NCBI GenBank assembly: GCA_025144245.1
Contig: JALXXC010000001.1
Coordinates: forward strand, 186,001 to 250,000
Length of the DNA stretch: 64,000 nt
DNA from: Corynebacterium sp. p3-SID1145
Lineage (GTDB): Bacteria > Actinomycetota > Actinomycetes > Mycobacteriales > Mycobacteriaceae
Direction of reading: 5' to 3'
Shown here: piece after piece, positions 47,827-55,987 of the stretch
How the letters are laid out: each line of letters begins with the position of its first letter
Position numbering within the stretch: position 1 is the stretch's first letter
The notes under the pieces: model-generated
The model's input: only the letters and a program-made list of their open reading frames with translations
Database searches by the model: none
What the model was told of the DNA's origin: nothing
Translations under genes and position numbers: made by a program

Positions 47827-48576
47827 TTAGAAGCGGACAGCCGAGTGGATCGGCATGTAGTTCAGCGGGCGGTAGCCCACCGGGGTGCCGGAGTTCAGGG
47901 CGTCGATGATCTGGCCGTTGCCGGCGTAGATGGCAACGTGCGATGCGCCGCTGTAGTAGACAACGACGTCGCCCGGCTGCAGATCGGAGATGGCGACCTG
48001 CTTTCCGGCGGAAGCCTGCGCACCGGAGGTACGCGGGATCTGCTTGCCAGCCTGGGCGTAGACCCAGGAGGTGAAACCGGAGCAGTCGAAGGCGTTCGGG
48101 CCAGCTGCACCGTAGACGTACGGGGAGCCGATCTTAGACTTGGCGATGGACACGATGCGGTCGCCCTGCGACTGCTTCGGGGCCGGCGCCGGAGCGGCAG
48201 CCTTGGTCGCAGCACGGTACTCGGTCTTAGCCGGTGCCGGAGCGTACTTAGCCTCAACGCCGGCAATCCACTGGCTGAAGCCCGGGACGTTGTTGACACC
48301 CGGAACGTTCTTCACTGCGGCAATAGCGGCACGGACGTCCGCGTTACTGTCGGCCTTGCCGGCGAGGGACGGAATCCACTGATCAATGCCCGGGACGTTG
48401 GCGATACCCGGAACGTTCTCAATGCCCGGGACCTCGGTTGAGAAACCGGAGTTCGGGACGGTCACCTGAGCCGCGTTTGCGTTAGCCGGTACGAAAAGGG
48501 TTGCGCCCGCGACGATCGCGGAGGCGGTAGCGATGCTGCGCTTTGCAGTCACGGACTGACGGCGGTGCTTAGCCAT
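47827..48576 (-). CDS. secreted NlpC/P60 hydrolase with duplicated VPGI repeats
   Basis: A 249-aa secreted protein: signal peptide ending NANA, then a repeat region, an Ala/Pro linker and a C40 domain. Repeats of (N)VPGI occur as VPGIENVPGIANVPGIDQWI and again as NVPGVNNVPGFSQWI, so an approximately 15-residue unit is duplicated. Catalytic Cys is in AFDCSGFTSWVY and His in ASHVAIYAGNG. There is no coiled coil, unlike the neighbouring hydrolase, and the catalytic domains are about half identical, suggesting an old duplication. A c-di-AMP riboswitch lies in its leader. Confidence 0.9.
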   Translation of the reverse strand: MAKHRRQSVTAKRSIATASAIVAGATLFVPANANAAQVTVPNSGFSTEVPGIENVPGIANVPGIDQWIPSLAGKADSNADVRAAIAAVKNVPGVNNVPGFSQWIAGVEAKYAPAPAKTEYRAATKAAAPAPAPKQSQGDRIVSIAKSKIGSPYVYGAAGPNAFDCSGFTSWVYAQAGKQIPRTSGAQASAGKQVAISDLQPGDVVVYYSGASHVAIYAGNGQIIDALNSGTPVGYRPLNYMPIHSAVRF

Positions 48577-48599
48577 GGACAATCTCCAATATCTTCCAG

Positions 48600-48750
48600 T
48601 AATGCCTACCGGGTTAGCTGTCGGGTTCGGTGCGGGAAATCACCTTGGGAAGCTCTGGCGCCGGCATGGCACCCCTTACTTCCCGCTCACCCCAGGAAAC
48701 GTTGTCGGTTCCCCGGCTTCCACCTCCGCTTGGCCGCGGGCGGTGGAATT
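48600..48750 (-). promoter_or_regulatory. ydaO/yuaA-type c-di-AMP riboswitch in the NlpC/P60 leader
   Basis: On the minus strand the leader contains GAAGCCGGGGAACCGAC, then CTGGGGTGAGCGGG, and ends CGAACCCGACAGCTAACCC followed by GGTAGGC. These are the conserved blocks of the ydaO class, which binds c-di-AMP and in actinobacteria often precedes NlpC/P60 and Rpf genes. It ends about 25 nt before the ATG and near the GGAG site. When bound it should switch the wall hydrolase off. Boundaries are estimated. Confidence 0.9.
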
Positions 48751-49082
48751 CGGCTTTGTGTTCAGATGTCTTATCGCTTGCGCCTCTGTGGCCGCAAGGT
48801 CTCAGATAGGTTACGAAATGGATACGGGACTTGTCTAACGACGCGCCCGTTATCATTTCGTGATTTTAGTCTATGCCTACGTAGGTGTACATACGGAAAT
48901 CCGGCCCCCAAAGCTCTATCAACGACAAAGAATCGGCCAAACAGCTCCTACCAGCACAAATTGCAAGCAATCACGCTATCCACGGCGCCCGCTAAAGGTG
49001 CACTGAATCCACCGGCAAGATAATGTGATCCTCGACACACTGTTATATAAACGCTACAAACACGAGAACAACCCCTCCCCCG
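48751..49082. other. AT-richer upstream region between qcrB and the riboswitch
   Basis: No gene was seen. On the minus strand it holds AT-rich promoter-like sequence (TTTATATAAC near 49050; TAACCTATCTG near 48812) and an imperfect CRP/GlxR-like site TGTGATCCTCGACACA at 49024-49039 (one mismatch in the second arm). GATAAC and GTAACC motifs near 48850 and 48815 could be MtrA half-sites. Confidence 0.4.
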
Positions 49083-49101
49083 AGCCCGGTTAAGACGGGC
49101 T
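49083..49101 (-). terminator. weak terminator-like hairpin after qcrB
   Basis: AGCCCG and CGGGCT arms with a 7-nt loop lie 47 bp past the qcrB stop. The following minus-strand sequence is GC-rich with only scattered T, so termination may be weak. Confidence 0.45.
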
Positions 49102-49147
49102 AAGGGAAAGGGCCTTCAACGGCTACAGCGTGTAGCTTACGGGTAGC

Positions 49148-50785
49148 CTACTTGCGCTTGCGCTCGATGGCACCTGCATCACGATCGGAAGCTTCCTTCT
49201 CCGCCTCGAGGGCACGGAGAGTCTCGATCTCCTCGTGGTGGTTAGCACGCTTGATCTCGTTGCGCTTCGCGGTGATCGACGGATCATCCGGGGAGAAGAT
49301 GCCGGAGGTCTCCGAGTCGGCGTAACCGAGCTCGTTGAGCTGCTTCGGCACACGGGCGCCAGCGTACTCCAGGGGCAGCTGGTGGCCGTGCTGGTCGACC
49401 GGCCCCAGCGGCTGGTGAACACCAACGAAGGCACCGTTCGGCAGCTTCTGGATGACGCCGGTCTCGATACCGTGCTCCAGCACTTCACGGTCGCTGCGCT
49501 GCAAACCGATGCAGATGCGGTAGGTGATGAAGTACGCCAGCGGCGGCAGGACGATCAGGCCGATACGGCCGATCCAGGTCATCGCGTTCAGGGAAATCTG
49601 GAAGTGGTACGCGAACAAGTCGTTACCGCCGGACAGCGTCAGGAGCAGGAAGAAGACCAGTCCCATGACACCGATGCCGGTGCGCACCGGAACATCGCGC
49701 GGACGCTGCAGCAGGTTGTGGTGGGCATCGTCGCCGGTGACCTTCTTCTCGATGAACGGGTAGGTCAGCAGCAGGACGACCATCAGGCCTGCCAGCAGTG
49801 CGACCCAGAACACGCCCGGGATCGTGTAGTTGCCCAGGTAGAGCTCCCACGCCGGCATGACACGGGCGGCACCGTCAGTCCACAGCATGTAGATATCCGG
49901 CTGCGAACCAGCGGAGACCTGCGACGGGTTGTACGGGCCGATATTCCAAATTCCGTTGATGGTGGTGACACCAGCCATCAGGGCCAGAACACCGAACACG
50001 AGCATGCCGAAGCCCATGGCCTTGACGGCGAACACCGGCATGATGCGGATACCGACAACGTTGTTCTCGGAACGGCCCGGTCCAGGGAACTGGGTGTGCT
50101 TCTGGAACCAGACGAGCAGCAGGTGCGCCGCAATAAGCGCAAGGATGATGCCCGGCAGGATCAGCACGTGAAGGATGTAGAAACGGTCGAGCATCAGATC
50201 CGACGGGAAGTCGCCGCCGAACATTGCCCAGTGCAGCCAAGTACCGATAATCGGCAGGCCGACGATGATAGCGGACATGATTCGCAGACCGACGCCGGAG
50301 AGCAGATCGTCCGGCAGGGAGTAGCCCATGAAGCCCTCTGCCATGCCCAGCAGGATCAGGGTCACACCGATGATCCAGTTGGCTTCACGCGGGCGACGGA
50401 AAGCACCGGTGAAGAAGATGCGCAGCATGTGGGCGAACATCGCCATCATGAACATCAGGGCGGCCCAGTGGTGCATCTGACGGACGAACAGACCGCCGCG
50501 GACCTCGAATGAGATGTTCAGGGCAGTCGCGTAGGCGCGCGACATTTCGACGCCGTTGAGCGGCAGGTAGCCGCCGTCGTAGATGACCTTGGTGATCGAG
50601 GGATCGAAGAACAGGGCCAAGTAAACACCGGTCAGAAGCAGGATGATGAAGCTGTACAGCGCCATCTCACCCAGCATGAACGACCAGTGGGTCGGGAAGA
50701 CCTTGTTCAGCTGCGGGCGGAGAACGCCCGAGATTGTGTACCGCGAGTCAATGTTGTCCGCGGCTTGTTCCAGTTTCGTGCTCAT
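49148..50785 (-). CDS. qcrB: QcrB, cytochrome b subunit of the cytochrome bc1 complex
   Basis: A 545-aa membrane protein with eight or more helices, carrying two b hemes and the quinol sites. The N-terminal half has haem histidines in [21 protein letters not shown] and later [11 protein letters not shown] and [29 protein letters not shown] lies in the loop after. The extended C-terminal domain, rich in charged residues, is typical of actinobacteria, where QcrB is part of a bcc-aa3 supercomplex. ATG 50785 shares one base with the qcrA stop (TAATG). Confidence 0.97.
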   Translation of the reverse strand: MSTKLEQAADNIDSRYTISGVLRPQLNKVFPTHWSFMLGEMALYSFIILLLTGVYLALFFDPSITKVIYDGGYLPLNGVEMSRAYATALNISFEVRGGLFVRQMHHWAALMFMMAMFAHMLRIFFTGAFRRPREANWIIGVTLILLGMAEGFMGYSLPDDLLSGVGLRIMSAIIVGLPIIGTWLHWAMFGGDFPSDLMLDRFYILHVLILPGIILALIAAHLLLVWFQKHTQFPGPGRSENNVVGIRIMPVFAVKAMGFGMLVFGVLALMAGVTTINGIWNIGPYNPSQVSAGSQPDIYMLWTDGAARVMPAWELYLGNYTIPGVFWVALLAGLMVVLLLTYPFIEKKVTGDDAHHNLLQRPRDVPVRTGIGVMGLVFFLLLTLSGGNDLFAYHFQISLNAMTWIGRIGLIVLPPLAYFITYRICIGLQRSDREVLEHGIETGVIQKLPNGAFVGVHQPLGPVDQHGHQLPLEYAGARVPKQLNELGYADSETSGIFSPDDPSITAKRNEIKRANHHEEIETLRALEAEKEASDRDAGAIERKRK

Positions 50786-52008
50786 TATGACTTACGCTCC
50801 CAGAATGCCGGGCCGACGGGCTCAATGAAGTCCCCGCGGGCGATGAGGTAACCATCTTCGTCAATTTCAATAGGCAGCTGCGGCAGTGCGCGGGCCGCCG
50901 GGCCGAAGACCGGCTTACCGTGCTCTAGCGCATCGAACTGCGACTGGTGGCACGGGCACAGGATGCGGTTGGTCTGGGCCTCGTACAGAGAGGTCGGGCA
51001 ACCGATGTGCGTGCAGATCTTGGAGTAGGCGTAGTAGTCGCCGTAGTGGAAGTCCTCCTGACCTTCGCGCTCGACAACCTTGGCCGCGTCGGAGGAACGC
51101 AGGCGGATCAGCATGACAGCGTTACGCGGACCGTGGATCGAGTGCATGTGATTCTCGTACACGTCGCGCTCCGGGTCGTACTGGTCGCCGTCGTTGACGT
51201 CCTCTTCCAGGAGCGGGAACACCGTCTCCATGGCCGCTGCGTCAAGGTCCTCCGGGCGCATACGCACCAGGCGGGAAACGCCGGCGGTGCTGTAGTGCTT
51301 ACCGGCCCCAGTCTCGTGCAGCTCAGCGATCGCGGCGGTGTCGCGGCCCAGGTACAGCTTCTTGCCTTCGCGGGCCAAGGACCAACCCTGAGTCCACAGC
51401 GTGCCGTCGCCGTTGTAGTTCATCTCGTGGCGGACGCGCCACGGGTTCTTGATGATGCCGCCGAGCGGGGCGATGATGACCAGACCAGCCATTAGGCCGG
51501 CGCCGCCCAGCAAGCCCTTCATGACGTTGCGGCGGCCCAGGGTCGAGGTCTGCCACGCGTCGTTGAGAAGAGCCGTGGTGGTGCGGCGGTCCAGCTCCGA
51601 GGACCGGCCGTCGTGACGGCGCTGCACCGCGATCTCCTCGGGCACGAACTTCTTCACGTACTGGACGATGGCCACGCCCAGGGAGACCAGCGACAGGCCC
51701 GACGTCAGGCCAAGCAACGGGGTGTACAGCGAGTACTTCCACAGACCTTCCTGGCCATGGAAGCGTGCCTCCCAAGGCCAGAAGAGGTAAACGCCGAGGA
51801 AGGCCAGGCCAGCGATGATGGAGATGGCCAGCCAGATGTTGATGCCCGCCTGGGCACGCTTCTCAGCCGGGTCATTCTCGATCGGGAAGCGTTCCTTGCG
51901 GTACGCAACCGTGACGTCGTCAAGCTCGGTGCCGAGCGCCGCGAGCTCAGCGTTGCTCATCTTATCCAGCTCAGCGCTGGTGTAGTTCTTCTTCACTTCA
52001 TTGCTCAT
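50785..52008 (-). CDS. qcrA: QcrA, Rieske iron-sulfur subunit
   Basis: A 407-aa subunit. Three transmembrane helices (about 55-75, 95-120 and 165-190) precede the Rieske domain; three helices instead of one are characteristic of actinobacteria. The 2Fe-2S ligands are in CTHIGCP and CPCHQSQFD near residues 335-360. ATG 52008 was chosen because it overlaps the qcrC stop (ATGA); the longer frame upstream lies in qcrC. Confidence 0.97.
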   Translation of the reverse strand: MSNEVKKNYTSAELDKMSNAELAALGTELDDVTVAYRKERFPIENDPAEKRAQAGINIWLAISIIAGLAFLGVYLFWPWEARFHGQEGLWKYSLYTPLLGLTSGLSLVSLGVAIVQYVKKFVPEEIAVQRRHDGRSSELDRRTTTALLNDAWQTSTLGRRNVMKGLLGGAGLMAGLVIIAPLGGIIKNPWRVRHEMNYNGDGTLWTQGWSLAREGKKLYLGRDTAAIAELHETGAGKHYSTAGVSRLVRMRPEDLDAAAMETVFPLLEEDVNDGDQYDPERDVYENHMHSIHGPRNAVMLIRLRSSDAAKVVEREGQEDFHYGDYYAYSKICTHIGCPTSLYEAQTNRILCPCHQSQFDALEHGKPVFGPAARALPQLPIEIDEDGYLIARGDFIEPVGPAFWERKS

Positions 52009-52853
52009 GAGCGCGATCCAATCCACATTGCGGCTGCACCGACGAGGGTGACGCCAATGATCCACATAGCCAGACCCTCAGCGACCGGGCCGATACCGCC
52101 CAGTGCCCAGCCAGCCGGGCTCGGGGTCTCCTTGGAAGACTTGATGAAGGCGATGATGTCGCGCTTCTCGTCCGCCGTCAGCTGACGGTCGGAGAACTTC
52201 GGCATGTTCTGCGGGCCGGTCAGCATTGCCTGGTAGATCTCCTGCTCATTAGCGGGGTCCAGGTACGGGGCGTACTTACCGGAGGACAGTGCGCCACCGC
52301 GGCCGGTGAAGTTGTGGCAGGAAGCGCAGTTCAGGCGGAACAGCTCGGATCCGCGTGCAACGTCACCGGCCTGAATATCGCCGTCGTAGTTCTTGCCTCG
52401 CAGCTCCTCCATCGCGATGGAGCCGTCCTCGTTGTACACGAGCTCCGGTCCGCCGCCATTCGCTGCAACGTATGCGGCCATTGCCAGAGTCTGTGCCTCG
52501 GAGTAGCGCGGCTTCTTGCGCTCTGCCTGAGCATCGTTGGACATCATCGGCATACGGCCGGAGTTGACCTGGAAGTACACGGCACCTTCGCCGGTACCGA
52601 TGAGCGACGGACCGCGGTCCTTCACGCCCTGCAGGTTCGCACCGTGACAGGTGATGCAAGCCTGCTCGTAGAGGTCCTTACCTTCCTGGATCAGCGCTTG
52701 GTCATCGCGTTGGGCGGTGGCCACCTGCGCATCCGGGGTCAGGGCCGTAGCCAAAAGGCCGGCACCCGAGAGACCGATGCCGAGCGCGAGAGCGCCAGCG
52801 GCGGAACGACGCATACGACGGCGGTTCCGCGCCTTCTTTGGGGTGTTATCCAT
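52005..52853 (-). CDS. qcrC: QcrC, dihaem cytochrome c subunit
   Basis: A 282-aa membrane-anchored dihaem cytochrome c. An N-terminal signal-anchor follows [15 protein letters not shown]; two haem-binding motifs CITCHG (about 62-67) and CASCHN (about 160-165) are present, and a C-terminal helix (about 255-278) anchors it. It passes electrons directly to CtaC within the supercomplex, replacing a soluble cytochrome c. It heads the qcr genes 55 bp after ctaE. Confidence 0.97.
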   Translation of the reverse strand: MDNTPKKARNRRRMRRSAAGALALGIGLSGAGLLATALTPDAQVATAQRDDQALIQEGKDLYEQACITCHGANLQGVKDRGPSLIGTGEGAVYFQVNSGRMPMMSNDAQAERKKPRYSEAQTLAMAAYVAANGGGPELVYNEDGSIAMEELRGKNYDGDIQAGDVARGSELFRLNCASCHNFTGRGGALSSGKYAPYLDPANEQEIYQAMLTGPQNMPKFSDRQLTADEKRDIIAFIKSSKETPSPAGWALGGIGPVAEGLAMWIIGVTLVGAAAMWIGSRS

Positions 52854-52908
52854 GTTGATCCCTTAAGCGAAAATCAGTGGTTAGTGCTTACGTCCGTCAG
52901 AAGACGCG

Positions 52909-53529
52909 CTACTGAACCAGGTAGAGAGTAACGAACACGCCGATCCACACGACGTCGACGAAGTGCCAGTAGTAGGAGGTCACCATCGCCGCAGTTGCCT
53001 GCGCCGGGGTGAACTTCGACTTGGCCACACGGAGGATCACCACGACGAACGCGAGAATGCCCGCGGTCACGTGAGCCATGTGGAAGCCGGTGATGATGTA
53101 GAACACCGAGCCGTACACGCTGGACTGCGGGGTAATCCCCGCCATGACCATCTCGGTCCACTCGAATGCGACGAGGCCCAAGAAGACCACGCCGAGCAAG
53201 ATGGTCACGGTGAACCATTTGCGCAGACCGAAGACATCGCCCTTCTCAGCCGCGAACACGCCGAGCTGAGAGGTGACCGAGGAGGTCACCAGGACGACGG
53301 TGATGATCGTTCCGAAGACCACGTTGAGGTGGTCCGTCTGGTTCGACCAGTCGCCGGTGGACATGCCGTTTGCGCGCGATGTGAAGTACATCGCGAACAA
53401 ACCGGCGAAGAACATCAATTCTTGGGCGAGGAACACGATCGTGCCCACGCTGACCATGTTGGGTCGGTTCAGCACGGGAAGACGATCGGGCGCTGTCGCC
53501 ATACCTGGGTTCGTTGTTGCAGTCGTCAC
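52909..53529 (-). CDS. ctaE: CtaE, cytochrome c oxidase subunit III
   Basis: A 206-aa subunit of the aa3 oxidase with five helices. NMVSVGTIVFLAQELMFFAGLFAMYF and EWTEMV, then GFHMAHVTAGILAF are family segments. GTG 53529 was chosen because TTATTNPGM followed by the conserved segment matches C. glutamicum CtaE; the frame open to 53673 is upstream sequence. On the minus strand TACTAA ends five bases before the GTG, so the transcript is probably leaderless. It leads the ctaE-qcrCAB operon. Confidence 0.93.
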   Translation of the reverse strand: MTTATTNPGMATAPDRLPVLNRPNMVSVGTIVFLAQELMFFAGLFAMYFTSRANGMSTGDWSNQTDHLNVVFGTIITVVLVTSSVTSQLGVFAAEKGDVFGLRKWFTVTILLGVVFLGLVAFEWTEMVMAGITPQSSVYGSVFYIITGFHMAHVTAGILAFVVVILRVAKSKFTPAQATAAMVTSYYWHFVDVVWIGVFVTLYLVQ

Positions 53530-53900
53530 GCGTATTAGTATCGCCTTTTTGAACCATAAAGTCACCTTGTTCACCCCCGAATTTTTCATGTGAGCATGAC
53601 CGGTACCTGCCGTTTTCTTGGCGTTTCTTTCGCGTGTCGGTCCGCACGAAACTTCCGGGAACTTTCTCGGCACGCTTTACGACGCACATCGGTGCAGGTC
53701 ATTGCCGGACTGCCGAACTCGATAAATTCCTGAAGGACGGTTCGCGAATTTTTTCGTAAAATTCTCTCGTTTCCGTACGACCCCTTATAGTTCCCGGGTG
53801 TGACTCGATTCACACCTCACCCCTGCGAAAATGCCGCGGCTCCCCTACTTTCGTATGACCCCCTGACGGCAAGGATCTACTCACCCCTCAGGCGCGCACC
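53530..53900 (-). promoter_or_regulatory. ctaE-qcrCAB promoter region
   Basis: 371 bp without a gene. It contains the leaderless promoter next to the start, AT-rich blocks (near 53745-53775 GAATTTTTTCGTAAAATTCTC), and a GlxR site at its distal end. No other recognisable element was found. Confidence 0.6.
53799..53814. promoter_or_regulatory. GlxR (CRP-type) binding site
   Basis: TGTGA-CTCGAT-TCACA matches both arms of the GlxR/CRP consensus TGTGA-N6-TCACA perfectly. It lies 270 bp upstream of the ctaE start. GlxR is known to control respiratory genes in C. glutamicum; binding here is inferred. Confidence 0.8.
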
Positions 53901-53904
53901 AGAA

Positions 53905-53937
53905 AGCCCCCGGCACCTGAGGGAGGTGCCGGGGGCT
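53905..53937 (-). terminator. intrinsic terminator after ctaF
   Basis: AGCCCCCGGCACCT (53905-53918) and AGGTGCCGGGGGCT (53924-53937) form a perfect 14-bp stem with a 5-nt loop, followed on the minus strand by TTTCTGG. It lies 20 bp after the ctaF stop. Confidence 0.9.
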
Positions 53938-53958
53938 AGCGCTCGAAGCGGAAGGCTC

Positions 53959-54390
53959 TTAGTGCTTCTCGCGCGGAATGCCGTACTGCAGGTTCAGCTT
54001 CGTCGTCGCCCAGATCAGGATGACCGCGCCGACGGCCAGCAGCCACAGCTCCCAGAAAGCGATGCCGAAGGCCATAAGGCAGATGCCACCGGTCATGGCG
54101 AGCGGCCAGATAGAGCCCGGAGAGAAGAAGCCCAGGACACCAGCGCCGTCCTCGACCTCAGCTTCTTCCCAGTCCTCCGGGAGAACATCGCTACGGCTCT
54201 CGGTGAAGTTCAGGTACCCACCGAGCATGAAGGAGAACGCAGAGGCCAGAATGAGCGCGACACCGCCGGCCCATTCGTAGCCCTGCAGGTAAGCGTCATC
54301 GCCGACAAAGTTGGTGGCGAAGGCGTAGAACACCGCCATGATCGTCAAGAAGACGCCGATGGCGTAGAAAACTTTTGCTCCAGCTCCCAT
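53959..54390 (-). CDS. ctaF: CtaF, actinobacterial cytochrome c oxidase subunit IV
   Basis: A 143-aa protein with four helices (about 7-25, 40-60, 95-113 and 115-132). [21 protein letters not shown] lies in the loop and is typical of the actinobacterial subunit IV, which has no E. coli or mitochondrial equivalent. Nineteen bases separate it from ctaC, with which it is cotranscribed. Confidence 0.94.
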   Translation of the reverse strand: MGAGAKVFYAIGVFLTIMAVFYAFATNFVGDDAYLQGYEWAGGVALILASAFSFMLGGYLNFTESRSDVLPEDWEEAEVEDGAGVLGFFSPGSIWPLAMTGGICLMAFGIAFWELWLLAVGAVILIWATTKLNLQYGIPREKH

Positions 54391-54409
54391 TGCTTTTCCC
54401 TAGCCTCTC

Positions 54410-55495
54410 TTAGACGTTCTGCACGGCGTTGTCGCCGCCGCGAGTTCCGGTTCGGTCGGTGTTGAACGGACGGGTGGTCGTTGCGAACGGCTCTTCGCCG
54501 ATGGACGCGAGGGCCTCGGAGTTAGCTGCGTCCGGGTTCTGCTCACGGAAGCGCATGTAGTCGCGGAACTTCTCCGGGGAGACTGCGCGGATCTCGAAGT
54601 TCATCATCGCGTGGTAGGTACCGCACATCTCGGCACAGCGTCCGACGAACGCGCCTTCCTTATTGATTTCCTCGATCTGGAAGCTGCGCTCCTGCTGGTT
54701 CTCCTCCGGGTGGGAGTACACGTCACGCTTGAACAGGAACTCCGGAACCCAGAACGCGTGGGACACGTCGCCGGATGCCAGGCGGAACTCGATCGGGGTG
54801 TTCGTGGGCAGAACAAGAACCGGGATTTCCTCGGTGGTGCCCACAGTCTCAATCTTGTTGAAGTGCAAGTAGGACTTGTCGGACATCGACTTTCCGTGAA
54901 TCGGGTTCGAGTTGTGGACGTCCTCGTCGTCGTATTTGGAGTCCTCGGCGAGCTTCTGGCGCTCAGCGTCCTCACCGACGTAGTCGGACCCCGTCGGGGA
55001 GAGCTCCGCCCCGACCTCCGCGTAACCGAACTTCCAGTTCCACTGGAAGGCGGTGACGTCGACGGTCACCTCCGGGTCCTTATCCAAGGCAACGACCTTC
55101 GTCTGAGCCTGGACGGTGAAGAAGAACAGCACCATCACAATCACGATCGGGACGATCGTCAATCCCAGCTCGAGCGGGACGTTGTACTGCAGCTGCTTCG
55201 GGAATTCCCCGGCCCCCTGCTTCTTACGGCGCTTCCCACCCCACGCGAAAATCGCGTAGAGGAAGATGCCCCACATGATGATGCCGATGATCCACGCCGC
55301 GAGCCAGACCCACACCCAGAAGTTGTACAAGCTTGCACCCTCAGGGGTGACGGGGTCCGGCCAGCCCATGTCGAGCAAGTTCGACATGGCGCTCGGCGGT
55401 TCAGTCTCACAGCCGGCAAGACCGAAGCCGCTCAGCGCGAGAACGCCTGCGACACCGATCTTCTTAGCCAGGCCACGGTTCTTTGCCGTATCCAC
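54410..55495 (-). CDS. ctaC: CtaC, cytochrome c oxidase subunit II
   Basis: About 361 aa from GTG 55495. It starts with a lipoprotein signal whose lipobox LAGC precedes ETEPP, then has two transmembrane helices and a CuA domain. CuA ligands are in GRCAEMCGTYHAMM, and ASGDVSHAFWVPEF supplies the His. A charged insert (VGEDAERQKLAEDSKYDDEDVHN) in the CuA domain is typical of corynebacterial CtaC and contacts QcrC. Eight more codons upstream (from 55519) are less likely. Confidence 0.95.
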   Translation of the reverse strand: MDTAKNRGLAKKIGVAGVLALSGFGLAGCETEPPSAMSNLLDMGWPDPVTPEGASLYNFWVWVWLAAWIIGIIMWGIFLYAIFAWGGKRRKKQGAGEFPKQLQYNVPLELGLTIVPIVIVMVLFFFTVQAQTKVVALDKDPEVTVDVTAFQWNWKFGYAEVGAELSPTGSDYVGEDAERQKLAEDSKYDDEDVHNSNPIHGKSMSDKSYLHFNKIETVGTTEEIPVLVLPTNTPIEFRLASGDVSHAFWVPEFLFKRDVYSHPEENQQERSFQIEEINKEGAFVGRCAEMCGTYHAMMNFEIRAVSPEKFRDYMRFREQNPDAANSEALASIGEEPFATTTRPFNTDRTGTRGGDNAVQNV

Positions 55496-55708
55496 GTGTG
55501 TCTGCCTTCCTGTCCACACAAACGAAAAAGCTGTGAATACTCTCCAATCCTCCGCCCTAGCTGGATAGCAGCCGGAGACGAGCAGAGCAGAATATTCCTA
55601 CCCAGTCAGAATAGATTATCCGGGTGCCGTTCCTCACCTGCGCCGCCGACGGCGTTAAGCCTGCCTATCCCTCTTTCCCTGGACATGTTCCCGACAAGCT
55701 GTTTACCC

Positions 55709-55750
55709 GCTGGTTACCGGCCACGTCGCGGTATGTCCGCGATAACCAGC
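55709..55750. promoter_or_regulatory. nested stem-loop in the ctaC-ltsA intergenic region
   Basis: GCTGGTTA (55709-55716) pairs with TAACCAGC (55743-55750). Inside, TCGCGG (55726-55731) pairs with CCGCGA (55737-55742) around TATGT, and this inner hairpin abuts the outer right arm. It lies 214 bp upstream of ctaC and 238 bp upstream of ltsA. Confidence 0.55.
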
Positions 55751-55759
55751 CCGGAACCG

Positions 55760-55775
55760 TGTAACTGCCGTCACA
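55760..55775. promoter_or_regulatory. probable GlxR site upstream of ctaC
   Basis: TGTAA-CTGCCG-TCACA has one mismatch to the TGTGA-N6-TCACA consensus. It lies 265 bp upstream of ctaC, almost the same distance as the perfect site lies from ctaE, and 213 bp upstream of ltsA. Confidence 0.6.
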
Positions 55776-55987
55776 TTATTTCGGTCAAATATCATCCGGA
55801 AGTTGCACCCCTATTGGGGACGGGCTAAAGGTGGCCCCGAGCTGCCCACTACAGTCCTCCTCGACCACCCCGCCAGCCGGCGCGCGCCACGCGGACGCGC
55901 GCTAATTCCGGTGGTGGCGGGTACGGCTTCTATTGTGGGTAGAGCTGAATTCACTTTGTTTAAATGACCATCTAAGGAGTCATTCCC

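Larger units (their letters stand above)
55496..55987. promoter_or_regulatory. ctaC-ltsA divergent intergenic region
   Basis: 492 bp without a gene. It carries divergent promoters: on the plus strand TATTGT (about 55932) and TTTAAATGACC (about 55959) precede TAAGGAG before ltsA. Towards ctaC there are AT-rich tracts at 55590-55620. The GlxR-like site, nested stem-loop and a GC-rich hairpin (GGCGCGCGCC/GCGCGC near 55880-55905) lie in between. Confidence 0.6.

Noticed and set aside
48577..49023. A plus-strand 152-aa open frame across the riboswitch region
   Set aside because: It is antisense to the conserved riboswitch blocks and the translation has no domain or normal codon use.
53530..53673. 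Upstream extension of CtaE to 53673
   Set aside because: The added residues have no family similarity and AT-rich promoter-like sequence runs through them. The GTG at 53529 matches the usual start.
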